NCBI GenBank assembly: GCA_902786355.1
Contig: CADABZ010000004.1
Location: forward strand, 45,084 to 109,083
Direction: 5' to 3'
DNA length: 64,000 bases
Source: an uncultured Eubacteriales bacterium
Lineage (GTDB): Bacteria > Bacillota > Clostridia > Peptostreptococcales > Anaerovoracaceae
Position 1 is the first letter of the stretch. Every line of letters starts with the position of its first letter. The notes below the pieces were generated by a model. It was not told the origin of the DNA and did not search any database. It saw only the letters and a program-made list of their open reading frames with translations. Positions 44,221 to 53,803 of this stretch are shown here, in pieces. Made by a program: the position numbers and the translations under genes.

Positions 44221-45417
44221 ATGAACTTTATCTTTATATCACCGAATTTTCCGCATACATACTGGAACTTCTGCGATCGTCTCAAAAAGAACGGCGTCAA
44301 CGTACTCGGCATCGGCGATGCTCCGTACGACAGCCTTGAAGAGCCTCTGAAAGCCGCACTTACCGAATACTACAAAGTCGGCAATATGGAGAATTATGAC
44401 GAGATGTACCGCGCAGTAGCGTATTTTGCATTCAGATACGGCAAGATCGACTGGCTCGAATCCAATACTGAGTACTGGCTCGAGCAGGATGCGAGACTCC
44501 GCGAAGACTTCAACATCACTACAGGAGTACAGCCTGAGAAACTCTCGATGTGGAAGAGCAAGTCGGCAATGAAGCCTTTCTATAAGAAGGCCGGAATACC
44601 GACGGCGCGCAACCACAAGGTCACAAATATAGCTGCTGCCAGAGAATTCCTTGAAGAGATCGGAGGCTTCCCTGTCATCGTCAAGCCGGATATCGGCGTA
44701 GGCGCAGCAGACACATGGAAGCTTGAAAAAGAAGAAGACCTGGTATGGTTCTACGACAATCTTCCGGAGCATCCTTATGTAATGGAAGAGTTCGTATACG
44801 GCAATATCTATTCATATGATGCTATCTGCGATAACAAAGGAGACGTGCTGTTTGAATCATCCAACTGGTTCCCGCCTTCGATCGCTGATCTGGTCAACAA
44901 GGGACTCGACCTGGCTTACTACACTACAGATGTGGTGCCTGAGCAGCTGAGAGAATACGGACGTGCTGCTCTCAAGGCGTTTGAAGTCAGAAGCAGATTC
45001 GTTCACTTCGAATTCTTCCGCCTCACACAGGCAAGGAAGAATCTCGGAGAAGTGGGAGATTTTGTCGGCCTCGAAGTCAATATGAGACCTGCCGGCGGAT
45101 ACACTCCGGACATGATGGATTATGCTCACAACACAGACGTATATGAGATCTGGGCAGAGATGGTCGCATACAATGAACGCAGACTGCCGGATATAGGCGG
45201 AGACCGCTTCTGTGCATATGCATCCAGAAGAGATATACATACATATGTACACAGCCACGAAGAAATACTCGAAAAATACGGAAGCAGCATGAAGATGTGC
45301 GAGCGCATGCCGGATGTCCTCTCGGGCGCTATGGGCAATCAGATGTACACAGCACTGCTCGATACTGAAGAAGAAGTTAAAGAATACAACGAATTTATCC
45401 ATGCAAGGATAGACTGA
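44221..45417 (+). CDS. ATP-grasp carboxylate-amine ligase-like protein
   Basis: 398 residues. An N-terminal pre-ATP-grasp Rossmann-like domain (FIFISPNFPHTYWNFCDRL) is followed by KSKSAMKPFYKKAGIPTARN, the ATP-binding VIVKPDIGVGAADTWK, PYVMEEFVYGNIYSYDAI and the metal-binding LEVNMRPAGGYTPDMM, in which Glu and Asn bind Mg-ATP. Such enzymes join a carboxylate to an amine through an acyl-phosphate. Substrate unknown. A very strong GAGGGGGG site lies before the ATG. It is paired with the esterase 18 bp downstream. Confidence 0.82.
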   Translation: MNFIFISPNFPHTYWNFCDRLKKNGVNVLGIGDAPYDSLEEPLKAALTEYYKVGNMENYDEMYRAVAYFAFRYGKIDWLESNTEYWLEQDARLREDFNITTGVQPEKLSMWKSKSAMKPFYKKAGIPTARNHKVTNIAAAREFLEEIGGFPVIVKPDIGVGAADTWKLEKEEDLVWFYDNLPEHPYVMEEFVYGNIYSYDAICDNKGDVLFESSNWFPPSIADLVNKGLDLAYYTTDVVPEQLREYGRAALKAFEVRSRFVHFEFFRLTQARKNLGEVGDFVGLEVNMRPAGGYTPDMMDYAHNTDVYEIWAEMVAYNERRLPDIGGDRFCAYASRRDIHTYVHSHEEILEKYGSSMKMCERMPDVLSGAMGNQMYTALLDTEEEVKEYNEFIHARID

Positions 45418-45435
45418 AGACAGGAGATATATTAG

Positions 45436-46173
45436 ATGAACGAAACATATAACAGGGAATACAGCTGGATACTCGACCGCGAGATGGAATACGCAGTCTT
45501 CGGCGACAGCGGCAAGGTAATGTTCGCTTTCGCACCTCAGAACGGACACACCTATGATTTTGCGAGCTTCGGTATGGTGGAAACAGTCCGCCCATGGATA
45601 GAGGCCGGAAAGCTCATGGTCGTCTGCGTAGACAGTATAGATGAAGAGACATGGTCGGATAAGTTTGGCGATCCGAGATACAGGATCGAGCTTCAGGAGA
45701 AGTGGTTCCACTATGTGACCGACGAGCTCGCACCGAAATTCGTAAACAGCGGTGACAGAGGAATAGTCACAGGATGCAGCATGGGAGGAACTCACGCAGG
45801 AGTATTCTTCTTCCGCAGACCGGATCTCTTCGACACACTCATCTCACTGAGCGGTACCTTCGATGCAAGAATGTTCTTCGGCGATTATATGGATGATCTT
45901 GTATATGCTAATTCGCCGGTTGATTTCCTGCCTAACATGCCTGAGGATCACCCTTGGATGGACTGGTATGGATCAAGCAACATCATCATCTGCTCCGGAC
46001 AGGGAGCATGGGAGGATGAGATGCGCCGCGATGCAGGACTCATGAAAGAGATCATGGCTGCCAAAGGCATAGACGGCTGGGTCGACTTCTGGGGTTATGA
46101 TGTCAACCATGACTGGCCTTGGTGGAAGAAGCAGCTGCCGTACTTTGTCGGAACTGTTCTCGGAGAAGCATAG
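45436..46173 (+). CDS. Esterase-family alpha/beta hydrolase
   Basis: 245 residues. The nucleophile elbow is GCSMGG near residue 115, with an Asp-rich central region and a C-terminal His in YDVNHDWPWW, so a Ser-Asp-His triad is likely (esterase D/antigen 85-like). There is no signal peptide, so it acts in the cytosol. Being last in the ldh-rmlA-ATP-grasp unit, it may release or edit the product of the ligase. A terminator follows at 46218. Confidence 0.8.
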   Translation: MNETYNREYSWILDREMEYAVFGDSGKVMFAFAPQNGHTYDFASFGMVETVRPWIEAGKLMVVCVDSIDEETWSDKFGDPRYRIELQEKWFHYVTDELAPKFVNSGDRGIVTGCSMGGTHAGVFFFRRPDLFDTLISLSGTFDARMFFGDYMDDLVYANSPVDFLPNMPEDHPWMDWYGSSNIIICSGQGAWEDEMRRDAGLMKEIMAAKGIDGWVDFWGYDVNHDWPWWKKQLPYFVGTVLGEA

Positions 46174-46217
46174 CAGCGGAAGCCGCACTTTAACGGCTTA
46201 ACTAATTAAGGAAAATG

Positions 46218-46239
46218 ACCGCCTCAGGGTGGTTTTTTT
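46218..46239 (+). terminator. Terminator of the ldh-rmlA-ATP-grasp-esterase unit
   Basis: A 6-bp stem ACCGCC / GGTGGT with loop TCAG is followed by TTTTTT. Confidence 0.8.
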
Positions 46240-46256
46240 CTTTGCAAAAATAATTG

Positions 46257-46285
46257 TTGACAGTTGCCTCAGCAAAGAGTATATT
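46257..46285 (+). promoter_or_regulatory. Heat-shock operon promoter
   Basis: Perfect TTGACA and TATATT are 17 bp apart, immediately upstream of the CIRCE element. Confidence 0.85.
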
Positions 46286-46296
46286 ATGCATAGCGA

Positions 46297-46323
46297 TTAG
46301 CACTCTGACTAAGCGAGTGCTAA
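46297..46323 (+). promoter_or_regulatory. CIRCE operator (HrcA binding site)
   Basis: The exact consensus TTAGCACTC-N9-GAGTGCTAA lies between promoter and hrcA. HrcA bound here represses the operon; GroEL titration or unfolded protein relieves it. Confidence 0.97.
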
Positions 46324-46349
46324 CAAAGTAGGAAAAAAGGAGGAACGCC

Positions 46350-47387
46350 ATGGATCTCAGCGAAAGACAATTACAGATATTGCAGGCGATAATCAATGAC
46401 TATGTTGAGAATGCCGAGCCTGTCGGTTCGAGATCGATCGCAAAGAAGTATGACCTTGGCGTCAGTCCGGCAACCATCAGAAATGAGATGTCCGATCTCG
46501 AGGAAATGGGATATCTGACACACCCGCACACGTCAGCAGGCAGAGTCCCTTCAGATAAGGCTTACAGACTGTACGTCAACACACTGATGAAGAAGAAGAA
46601 TCTCAGTGCAAGAGACAAGAGACTCATCAGCGACAGGCTGCAGGCAAGCAGAGATGAATTCGATGCGACCATCAGACACGCGGCAGAGCTGCTCAGTGAG
46701 ATAACACATCTTACAAGCTTCGCACTCACGCCGGCGACTAACGAAGAGACTATCGCCTTTATCAGACTTATGCCGGTGGACGAGCGCACGATCATTCTGA
46801 TGATCGTAGGCGAAAGCGGCAACGTCACCAACACCACGATGAGGCTCAAGGTCCCATACACCCAGGAGTCGCTCGATCTTCTCAGCAAGAACATGACAGT
46901 GACATACAAGGGACGTACTCTTGACGATGTGCTCAAGAGCCACATTATCGAGGACGTAGGAACAGACATCGAAGCCCTGAGCTCGCTCAGAGGCAACGTA
47001 ATGCCGGGATTCCTCAGAACTCTTGAGGATATGCTCAACGTCAATCTGTACATGGAAGGAATGACGAATATATTCAACCTTCCGGAGTATTCAAGCATCG
47101 ACAGAGCCAGAGACTTCATGCAGCTCTTTGCTCAGAAAGACTGGTTCACGCAGAAGATGCTCCAGAGAGCAGATGGTGTCGTCGTCACCATAGGCGATGA
47201 GAACACCAAGATGAAAGACTGTTCTCTCATAACTGCGACATATCATGTTGACGGCAAGCTCGTCGGCAAGCTCGGAGTTATAGGTCCTACCAGGATGAAG
47301 TATGACGAGGTCACATCCCTCATGGAATACCTCACCAACAACCTGAGCGAATCGTTCAGGCTGCCTGACGGCAAGGACGACGAATAG
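46350..47387 (+). CDS. hrcA: Heat-inducible transcription repressor HrcA
   Basis: 345 residues. The N-terminal winged helix (LSERQLQILQAIINDYVENAEPVGSRSI, VSPATIRNEMSDLEEMGYL) is textbook HrcA; the rest is the GAF-like dimer domain with LKVPYTQESLDLLSKN. It binds the CIRCE element just upstream and so controls itself and the chaperone genes downstream. AAGGAGG precedes the ATG. Confidence 0.96.
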   Translation: MDLSERQLQILQAIINDYVENAEPVGSRSIAKKYDLGVSPATIRNEMSDLEEMGYLTHPHTSAGRVPSDKAYRLYVNTLMKKKNLSARDKRLISDRLQASRDEFDATIRHAAELLSEITHLTSFALTPATNEETIAFIRLMPVDERTIILMIVGESGNVTNTTMRLKVPYTQESLDLLSKNMTVTYKGRTLDDVLKSHIIEDVGTDIEALSSLRGNVMPGFLRTLEDMLNVNLYMEGMTNIFNLPEYSSIDRARDFMQLFAQKDWFTQKMLQRADGVVVTIGDENTKMKDCSLITATYHVDGKLVGKLGVIGPTRMKYDEVTSLMEYLTNNLSESFRLPDGKDDE

Positions 47388-47446
47388 CATGAAGCTGTCA
47401 TCGTGACAGTTCAGATATATAAGAAATCTTGAAAGGAAATAACGTA

Positions 47447-48055
47447 ATGGCTGAAGAAACTCGCACACAGATCCCTGTTGAGGATGCTGAAGCGGAAAAA
47501 GAAACGACAGAAGAAGCGGCTGCCGGAACACAGGAAGAGACTCCTGAAGAGAGCTCTCAGACAGCCGGCGAAGGCGCTGAAGAACCTGCAGCAGAAGAGG
47601 CGGATGCTGAGAAAGCAGAAGCAGATGCAAAAGCTGCCGAGGAGCAGGAATCCGAAAGATATATGAGACTGATGGCGGAATTCCAGAACTTCAAGAGAAG
47701 GGCTGCCAGAGAGAAATCCGACATCCACGCTTATGCGAATGAAAAGATAATCGGAGAACTCCTGCCGGTACTCGACAATTTTGAAAGAGCTCTGCAGACA
47801 GAGTCAGGTGATCTCGAAAGCTATTCCAAAGGAATGGAACTTATCTTCACTCAGCTGAAGACAGCACTTGAACATGCAGGCCTTGAGGAGATCAAAGCTC
47901 TCGGCGAGGAATTCGACCCTAACGTTCACAATGCCGTCATGACAGAAGACAGTGAAGAACACGAAGACGGCAGGATAAGCAAGGTTCTTCAGAAAGGCTA
48001 CAAGCTCAATGACAAGGTGATCAGACCTTCTATGGTAGCTGTAGTCAGAAAATAA
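47447..48055 (+). CDS. grpE: Nucleotide exchange factor GrpE
   Basis: 202 residues. ATG 47447 has GAAAGG upstream. Residues 1-70 are very acidic and Ala-rich, longer than usual, with a coiled coil continuing into [21 protein letters not shown]. The C-terminal beta domain ends [20 protein letters not shown]. It releases ADP from DnaK. Confidence 0.95.
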   Translation: MAEETRTQIPVEDAEAEKETTEEAAAGTQEETPEESSQTAGEGAEEPAAEEADAEKAEADAKAAEEQESERYMRLMAEFQNFKRRAAREKSDIHAYANEKIIGELLPVLDNFERALQTESGDLESYSKGMELIFTQLKTALEHAGLEEIKALGEEFDPNVHNAVMTEDSEEHEDGRISKVLQKGYKLNDKVIRPSMVAVVRK

Positions 48056-48093
48056 CGTTAAAAAATCATCTTACATATAACGGAGGAAACACA

Positions 48094-49998
48094 ATGAGCA
48101 AGGTAATAGGAATCGATCTTGGTACAACCAATAGCTGCGTCGCTGTACTTGAAGGCGGCGAGCCGACAGTTATCACCAATGCAGAGGGCGCAAGAACAAC
48201 TCCTTCTGTAGTAGCATTTACAAATAAGGGCGAAAGGCTTGTAGGCGAGACAGCCAAGAGACAGGCTATCACTAACCCTGAGAGAACAATTGCATCCATC
48301 AAGAGACACATGGGCGAGTCTTATACAGTAGATATCGACGGAAAGGCTTATACACCTCAGGATATCTCAGCTATGATCCTTGCCAAGCTGAAGACAGATG
48401 CTGAGGCATATCTCGGCGAGAAGGTAACAGAAGCTGTTATCACAGTACCTGCTTACTTCTCAGACGCTCAGAAGCAGGCTACCAAGGACGCAGGCAAGAT
48501 CGCAGGACTCGATGTCAAGAGAATCATCAACGAGCCTACAGCTGCATCACTCGCTTACGGACTTGATAAGGACAACGGAAGCCAGAAGATCCTGGTATAC
48601 GACCTGGGCGGCGGCACATTCGATGTATCCGTACTCGAGCTTGGTGACGGAGTATTCGAAGTACTCGCAACCAACGGTGACACACACCTCGGCGGAGATG
48701 ACTTCGACAACGCACTGATGAACTTCCTCGCTGACTCCTTCCAGAAGGAGCACGGCATCGACCTGAGAGCTGACAAGATGGCTCTTCAGAGACTTAAGGA
48801 AGCTGCAGAGAAGGCTAAGAAGGAGCTTTCAAGCGCTCAGACAACCAAGGTCAATCTGCCGTTCATCACAGTATCTGCTGAAGGTCCTCTCCACATGGAT
48901 ATGGACGTAACAAGAGCAAGATTTGATCAGCTGACCAAGGATCTTGTTGACAGAACTATCGAGCCTATGCACAAGGCAATGAGAGATGCAGGCGTTACAA
49001 GCGCAGATCTCGCTAAGGTCATCCTCGTAGGCGGATCCACAAGAATCCCTGCAGTTCAGGAAGCAGTTAAGAGAGTCACAGGCAAGGAGCCGTTCAAGGG
49101 CATCAACCCTGATGAATGCGTTGCTATCGGAGCAAGCATCCAGGCAGGCGTACTCACAGGTGAAGTCAATGACATCCTGCTTCTCGACGTAACACCGCTG
49201 TCACTTTCCATCGAGACACTCGGCGGAGTAGCAACAAAGCTGATCGAGAGAAATACAACTATCCCTACCAAGAAGAGCCAGATCTTCTCAACTGCTGCTG
49301 ACAACCAGACTGCAGTAGACATTCACGTAATGCAGGGTGAAAGAGAAATGGCTGCAGGCAATATCACACTCGGAAGATTCCAGCTCACAGGTATCGCACC
49401 TGCACCAAGAGGGATCCCTCAGATCGAGGTTACATTCGATATCGATGCTAACGGTATCGTTAATGTAAGCGCTAAGGATATGGCAACCGGCAAAGAGCAG
49501 AAGATCACTATCACTTCTTCGACAAAGCTCTCAGAGGACGAGATCAACGCTAAGATCAAGGAAGCTGAGCAGTATGCAGAGGAAGACAAGAAGCAGAAGG
49601 AAGCAGTTGAGACCAAGAACCAGTCTGAGGGCATGATCTTCGAAATCGAAAGACAGCTCAAGGACCTCGGCGACAAGGTAACAGAGCAGGAGAAGAGCCA
49701 GGTAGAGGCAGCTAAGAATGATCTTCAGTCCGCAATCGACGCTAACGACGTTGAAGGCATGAAGACTAAGATGGAAGCACTCACCAACGCATTCTATCCT
49801 ATCTCAACAAGGATCTATCAGGAAGCTCAGGCTCAGGGCGGTGCTCAGGGAGCAGCCGGCGGAGCAGGATTCGATCCTAACAACATGGGCGGCTTCAACC
49901 CTAACATGGGTGGTTTCGGAGGCGGCGCTGCAGGCGGAAATCAGGGCCCATCCAATGACGGAACCGTAGATGCTGACTACGAAGTCGTAGACGACTGA
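48094..49998 (+). CDS. dnaK: Chaperone DnaK (Hsp70)
   Basis: 634 residues. The ATPase domain has [32 protein letters not shown] and [11 protein letters not shown]; the substrate domain follows [16 protein letters not shown]. The tail is rich in Gly, Asn and Ala and ends DADYEVVDD, close to the consensus EVDYEEVKDD end. It binds unfolded chains with DnaJ and GrpE. An ACGGAGG site precedes the ATG. Confidence 0.98.
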   Translation: MSKVIGIDLGTTNSCVAVLEGGEPTVITNAEGARTTPSVVAFTNKGERLVGETAKRQAITNPERTIASIKRHMGESYTVDIDGKAYTPQDISAMILAKLKTDAEAYLGEKVTEAVITVPAYFSDAQKQATKDAGKIAGLDVKRIINEPTAASLAYGLDKDNGSQKILVYDLGGGTFDVSVLELGDGVFEVLATNGDTHLGGDDFDNALMNFLADSFQKEHGIDLRADKMALQRLKEAAEKAKKELSSAQTTKVNLPFITVSAEGPLHMDMDVTRARFDQLTKDLVDRTIEPMHKAMRDAGVTSADLAKVILVGGSTRIPAVQEAVKRVTGKEPFKGINPDECVAIGASIQAGVLTGEVNDILLLDVTPLSLSIETLGGVATKLIERNTTIPTKKSQIFSTAADNQTAVDIHVMQGEREMAAGNITLGRFQLTGIAPAPRGIPQIEVTFDIDANGIVNVSAKDMATGKEQKITITSSTKLSEDEINAKIKEAEQYAEEDKKQKEAVETKNQSEGMIFEIERQLKDLGDKVTEQEKSQVEAAKNDLQSAIDANDVEGMKTKMEALTNAFYPISTRIYQEAQAQGGAQGAAGGAGFDPNNMGGFNPNMGGFGGGAAGGNQGPSNDGTVDADYEVVDD

Positions 49999-50021
49999 TC
50001 GGCAATATGATATAGTCAACA

Positions 50022-50047
50022 GGTGCGCGTGCACATGCACGCGCACC
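50022..50047 (+). promoter_or_regulatory. Perfect GC-rich hairpin between dnaK and dnaJ
   Basis: An 11-bp stem GGTGCGCGTGC / GCACGCGCACC closes a 4-base ACAT loop. There is no T run, so it is not a typical terminator; it may protect the dnaK mRNA end or mark a processing site. Confidence 0.55.
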
Positions 50048-50075
50048 AGACTACATACAAAGGAAACATACTGTA

Positions 50076-51224
50076 ATGGCAGATAAGAGAGATTATTACG
50101 AGGTCCTCGGGATTCAGAAGACAGCAAGTGAAGATGAGATCAAGAAAGCTTACCGTAAGCTTGCGATGAAGTATCATCCGGACAGAAATCCCGGCGACAA
50201 AAACGCTGAAGAGAAGTTCAAGGAAGTCAATGAGGCTTATGAAGTGCTCTCAGACGCAGACAAGAAGAATAAATACGACAGATTCGGCTTTGCCGGAGTA
50301 GACCCGAGCTATGGCGGCGGTGCAGGCGGATTCGGCGGATTCGGTGATTTTGGCGGATTCGGCGGTGCCGGCGGGATGAATTTTGAAGACATCTTCGACA
50401 TGTTCGGCGGATTCGGCGGCAGAAGAGGCGGATCGAGACGTAACGGACCGATGAAGGGAAATGATCTGCAGAAGACTGTGACCATCGACTTCACGGATGC
50501 TCTCTTTGGCTGCAGCAAACAGATAGAACTCAGCAAGGACATCAGGTGCAAGACCTGCAACGGCTCAGGCGCAAGACCTGGAACAGGACGCAAGACATGT
50601 GACGCGTGCGGCGGAAGCGGCCAGATCTCACAGGTCAGCAATACTCCTTTCGGCAGGTTCCAGAATGTCACGACATGTTCAAAGTGCGGAGGCACAGGCC
50701 AGGTCGTAGAATCACCGTGTCCTGACTGCAGCGGAACCGGAAGGATCCGCAAGACTGTCAAGATCAAGGTCGACATTCCTGCAGGAGTGGATAATGACAG
50801 CATCGTGACTGTAAGAGGTCAGGGCGAGCCGGGCATCAACGGAGGACCGGACGGCGATCTCTACATCGTTGTCAATGTAAGACCGCACAGCACATATAAG
50901 AGAAGGGGCAATGACCTCTATCTTGAACTGCCTATAACCTTCGACCAGGCGGTACTTGGAGCGAAGGTACAGGTCCCGGGATTTGGTGAGACGTACAGCT
51001 ACACGATCACACCGGGCACTCAGACAGGATCATCATTCAGACTCAGAGGCAAGGGTGTGCCTGATGTAAGGACAGGAAGAAAAGGCGACCTGTATGTCAA
51101 GGTCGTAGTTGAAGTTCCGACCAAGCTCAGCCGCAAAGAGAAGAAAGCTGTCGAGGAGATGGCTTCAAAGCTCGGAGAGGATGCATATCCTAAGAAGAAG
51201 AAATTCGGGACGCTCAAATTCTAG
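50076..51224 (+). CDS. dnaJ: Chaperone DnaJ (Hsp40)
   Basis: 382 residues. The J domain has HPD in [10 protein letters not shown], followed by a Gly/Phe-rich linker with repeated GGFG. Four zinc motifs CxxCxGxG are present ([32 protein letters not shown]), then two C-terminal substrate domains. It stimulates DnaK. The spacing and strand show it is in the hrcA operon. Confidence 0.97.
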   Translation: MADKRDYYEVLGIQKTASEDEIKKAYRKLAMKYHPDRNPGDKNAEEKFKEVNEAYEVLSDADKKNKYDRFGFAGVDPSYGGGAGGFGGFGDFGGFGGAGGMNFEDIFDMFGGFGGRRGGSRRNGPMKGNDLQKTVTIDFTDALFGCSKQIELSKDIRCKTCNGSGARPGTGRKTCDACGGSGQISQVSNTPFGRFQNVTTCSKCGGTGQVVESPCPDCSGTGRIRKTVKIKVDIPAGVDNDSIVTVRGQGEPGINGGPDGDLYIVVNVRPHSTYKRRGNDLYLELPITFDQAVLGAKVQVPGFGETYSYTITPGTQTGSSFRLRGKGVPDVRTGRKGDLYVKVVVEVPTKLSRKEKKAVEEMASKLGEDAYPKKKKFGTLKF

Positions 51225-51283
51225 GCAGACACATAATTCAATACAGGCAGTCAGAACAGCATGACTGCACACAAGTAACCAAT

Positions 51284-51325
51284 GCGCACCGCCCGCAGAA
51301 TCCATATCTGTGAGGGTGCGCTTTC
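51284..51325 (+). terminator. Weak terminator or attenuator between dnaJ and lon
   Basis: A 7-bp stem GCGCACC / GGTGCGC with an inner CAGA/TCTG helix is followed by TTTCTGTTT. lon starts only 30 bp later and no separate promoter was recognised, so partial read-through from the heat-shock operon is plausible. Confidence 0.5.
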
Positions 51326-51354
51326 TGTTTAGTACAAAAGGGCAAGGAGACAAA

Positions 51355-53634
51355 ATGATAGCAGTACCTGTATACAATATGATACTGACTCCGGATGCCA
51401 ATGTGTATTTCGGAACAGATCAGATCCGCCGCAGTGCGGGTGATAAAGGGATCGCCCTTGGTGAAAGAGTAGTTCTGCTTGTAGCAAAGGAGAATGAGAA
51501 TTATGCTGACATGACATCGGAAAGCTTCTATCCGATAGGTCAGGCAGGGGTGATCAAGGAGATCAATCAGCAGGGCTATGTCGTTATCCATACTGACTAT
51601 CGTGTGGATATCGAGAATGTCGAGATCGCATATGATCATACTATCAGGCTTTCTATGAGCCGCAGAAGCGATATCGATGATATGAGTGCTGCTGTAGAAG
51701 CTGAAAAACTCAAAAATCTCATTCAGGAGATGAAAAAATTCGCCTCAGGCTTTGAGTGGGGCGATTCTGCAGAGTACTGGATGAGACAGGTCGATTCGAT
51801 CGGAATGGCAGCGTGCGCTATGTCGCCGTGGCTTGAGATCGAAAATGAACGCAGATACGCGATACTCGCTGAGGACAGCAAGCTCAGACGTGCCGAGATG
51901 ATAGAGGAGATACTGTATGGTTTCCTCGAGGTCGGGCGCATCACCAATGAAGCTGTTACATCGCAGCAGGAAGAGCATCAGCGCATGTACCGCGAGCAGG
52001 CGATAAAACGCCAGATGGAGCATCTTCAGAGAGAGCTCGATGAGATGCATCCGGAAAACATCACAGACATCAGGAAGTTCGAGCAGAAGATCGAAGAGTC
52101 CGGCATGAACGAGACCGCCCGCAAGGAAGCGGACAAAGTCCTGAACCGCCTCAAGCAGGAGGGCAGCCAGAGCGCTGAAGCAGGACTCCTCTACGATTAT
52201 CTCGACTTCATCACCGGGCTTTCATGGAAAAAAGAAGAAGCCCGCCTCATAGACCTCGATGAAGCGAGAAAGGTTCTCGATGAAGATCACTACGGACTTT
52301 CGAGGGTCAAAGACCGTATCATACAGCAGATCGCTGTGATGAACCTGAGAAAACAGCAGAGAGGATCGATACTCCTCTTCGTGGGTGCTCCGGGTACCGG
52401 CAAGACAAGCATCGGAAGGAGCATAGCGAGGGCTCTCGGCCGTGAATATGTCAGAGTATCTCTTGGCGGAGTACATGATGAGTCAGATATCCGCGGACAC
52501 CGCAGGACATATATTGGCGCTATGCCTGGACGTATCATGGACGGCATCAGTAAGAGCGGCGTCAGCAATCCGGTCATGGTGCTCGATGAGGTGGATAAGA
52601 TGTCCGCATCATATCACGGCAATCCGGCAAGTGCTCTGCTCGAAGTACTCGATCCTGAGCAGAACAATACTTTTACCGATCACTATATGAACGTTCCATA
52701 TGATCTGTCAGATGTGCTGTTCATATGCACAGCGAACACCACTGACACGATACCTGAGCCGCTCCTCAACCGTATGGAAGTGATCCAGTTCAGCGGATAT
52801 ACACCGATCGAAAAGCTGCATATCGCAGAGAGACATCTTGTGCCTAAGGCTATGGAGGCAGCCGGTATCTCACCTGAGCAGATGGAGATCAGAAGCGATG
52901 CCATCGAGACACTGATATCTGACTACACAATGGAAGCGGGAGTCCGCGGCCTCAGAAAGTGCATAGACACGCTCTGCCGTATGTTCGCAGTCAAGGTGGC
53001 TACCGATCCTGATGTCAGGTTCATAGTCGATCCTGACGCTGTCAGAGAGAGCATGGATACAAGACCTGTGCAGCACAACAAGATCCTTCCTGAGCCTAAG
53101 GCCGGAGTAGTTACAGGCCTGGCGTGGACACCTGTGGGCGGAGAGATCCTTTACATAGAGACTCTGTTCACCAAGGGCAAGGGTGACATCATAATCACCG
53201 GCAAGGTTGGTGATGTGATGCAGGAATCTGCACGGATAGCAGTGAGTCTGGTCAAGTCAATGTTCCCTGAATCCGAGAAGATGTTCAGTGAGAGAGACCT
53301 CCACATACATGTCCCTGAGGGTGCAGTGCCTAAGGACGGACCTTCGGCAGGCATCGCGATGACAACAGCTCTCGCCAGCCTCGTTACAGGAAAGGTCGTT
53401 GATCCGCATATAGCTATGACAGGAGAAGTAGCTCTGAGAGGAGTAGTCACTCCGATAGGAGGCCTTCCTGAAAAACTCATGGCCGCGGAGAGGGCAGGCA
53501 TAACCAAAGCATTCATCCCTGAAGAGAATATGTTCGATCTCAAGGATGTAGCGGATGAAGTCAAAGGCAAGATCGATATCACACCGGTATCGAAGGTCGA
53601 AGAAGTGCTTCATGCAGCAGGCATTCTGCAGTAA
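51355..53634 (+). CDS. lon: ATP-dependent protease Lon (LonA)
   Basis: 759 residues. ATG 51355 has AAGGAG 6 bp upstream. An N-terminal substrate domain begins IAVPVYNMILTP; Walker A is GAPGTGKTS near residue 346, Walker B VMVLDEVDKM, and the catalytic Ser-Lys pair lies in PKDGPSAGIA near residue 665 with Lys 43 residues later. It degrades misfolded and regulatory proteins in the cytosol. Placement after dnaJ suits heat-shock control. Confidence 0.96.
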   Translation: MIAVPVYNMILTPDANVYFGTDQIRRSAGDKGIALGERVVLLVAKENENYADMTSESFYPIGQAGVIKEINQQGYVVIHTDYRVDIENVEIAYDHTIRLSMSRRSDIDDMSAAVEAEKLKNLIQEMKKFASGFEWGDSAEYWMRQVDSIGMAACAMSPWLEIENERRYAILAEDSKLRRAEMIEEILYGFLEVGRITNEAVTSQQEEHQRMYREQAIKRQMEHLQRELDEMHPENITDIRKFEQKIEESGMNETARKEADKVLNRLKQEGSQSAEAGLLYDYLDFITGLSWKKEEARLIDLDEARKVLDEDHYGLSRVKDRIIQQIAVMNLRKQQRGSILLFVGAPGTGKTSIGRSIARALGREYVRVSLGGVHDESDIRGHRRTYIGAMPGRIMDGISKSGVSNPVMVLDEVDKMSASYHGNPASALLEVLDPEQNNTFTDHYMNVPYDLSDVLFICTANTTDTIPEPLLNRMEVIQFSGYTPIEKLHIAERHLVPKAMEAAGISPEQMEIRSDAIETLISDYTMEAGVRGLRKCIDTLCRMFAVKVATDPDVRFIVDPDAVRESMDTRPVQHNKILPEPKAGVVTGLAWTPVGGEILYIETLFTKGKGDIIITGKVGDVMQESARIAVSLVKSMFPESEKMFSERDLHIHVPEGAVPKDGPSAGIAMTTALASLVTGKVVDPHIAMTGEVALRGVVTPIGGLPEKLMAAERAGITKAFIPEENMFDLKDVADEVKGKIDITPVSKVEEVLHAAGILQ

Positions 53635-53659
53635 CACAGCAGATCATTCATAAATACAG

Positions 53660-53697
53660 CAGACCATCCGGATGACACGGATGGTCTGTGTTATTTT
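53660..53697 (+). terminator. Terminator after lon
   Basis: An 11-bp stem CAGACCATCCG / CGGATGGTCTG with a 7-base loop is followed by TGTTATTTT. Confidence 0.8.
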
Positions 53698-53803
53698 GTA
53701 CAAAATAGCATGGCGGATGTATTTTTGCATCCGGATGATTTATAATAACTGTGTATGAGACAAACAATTCCGTGGTGAACAATACCTGAGGAGGACAGTA
53801 CAT

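Noticed and set aside
53641-53803. Small methyltransferase gene beside the HaeIII-like gene
   Set aside because: The gap holds only a terminator and a promoter-like stretch; no frame with the PC or ENV motifs of cytosine methylases is present.
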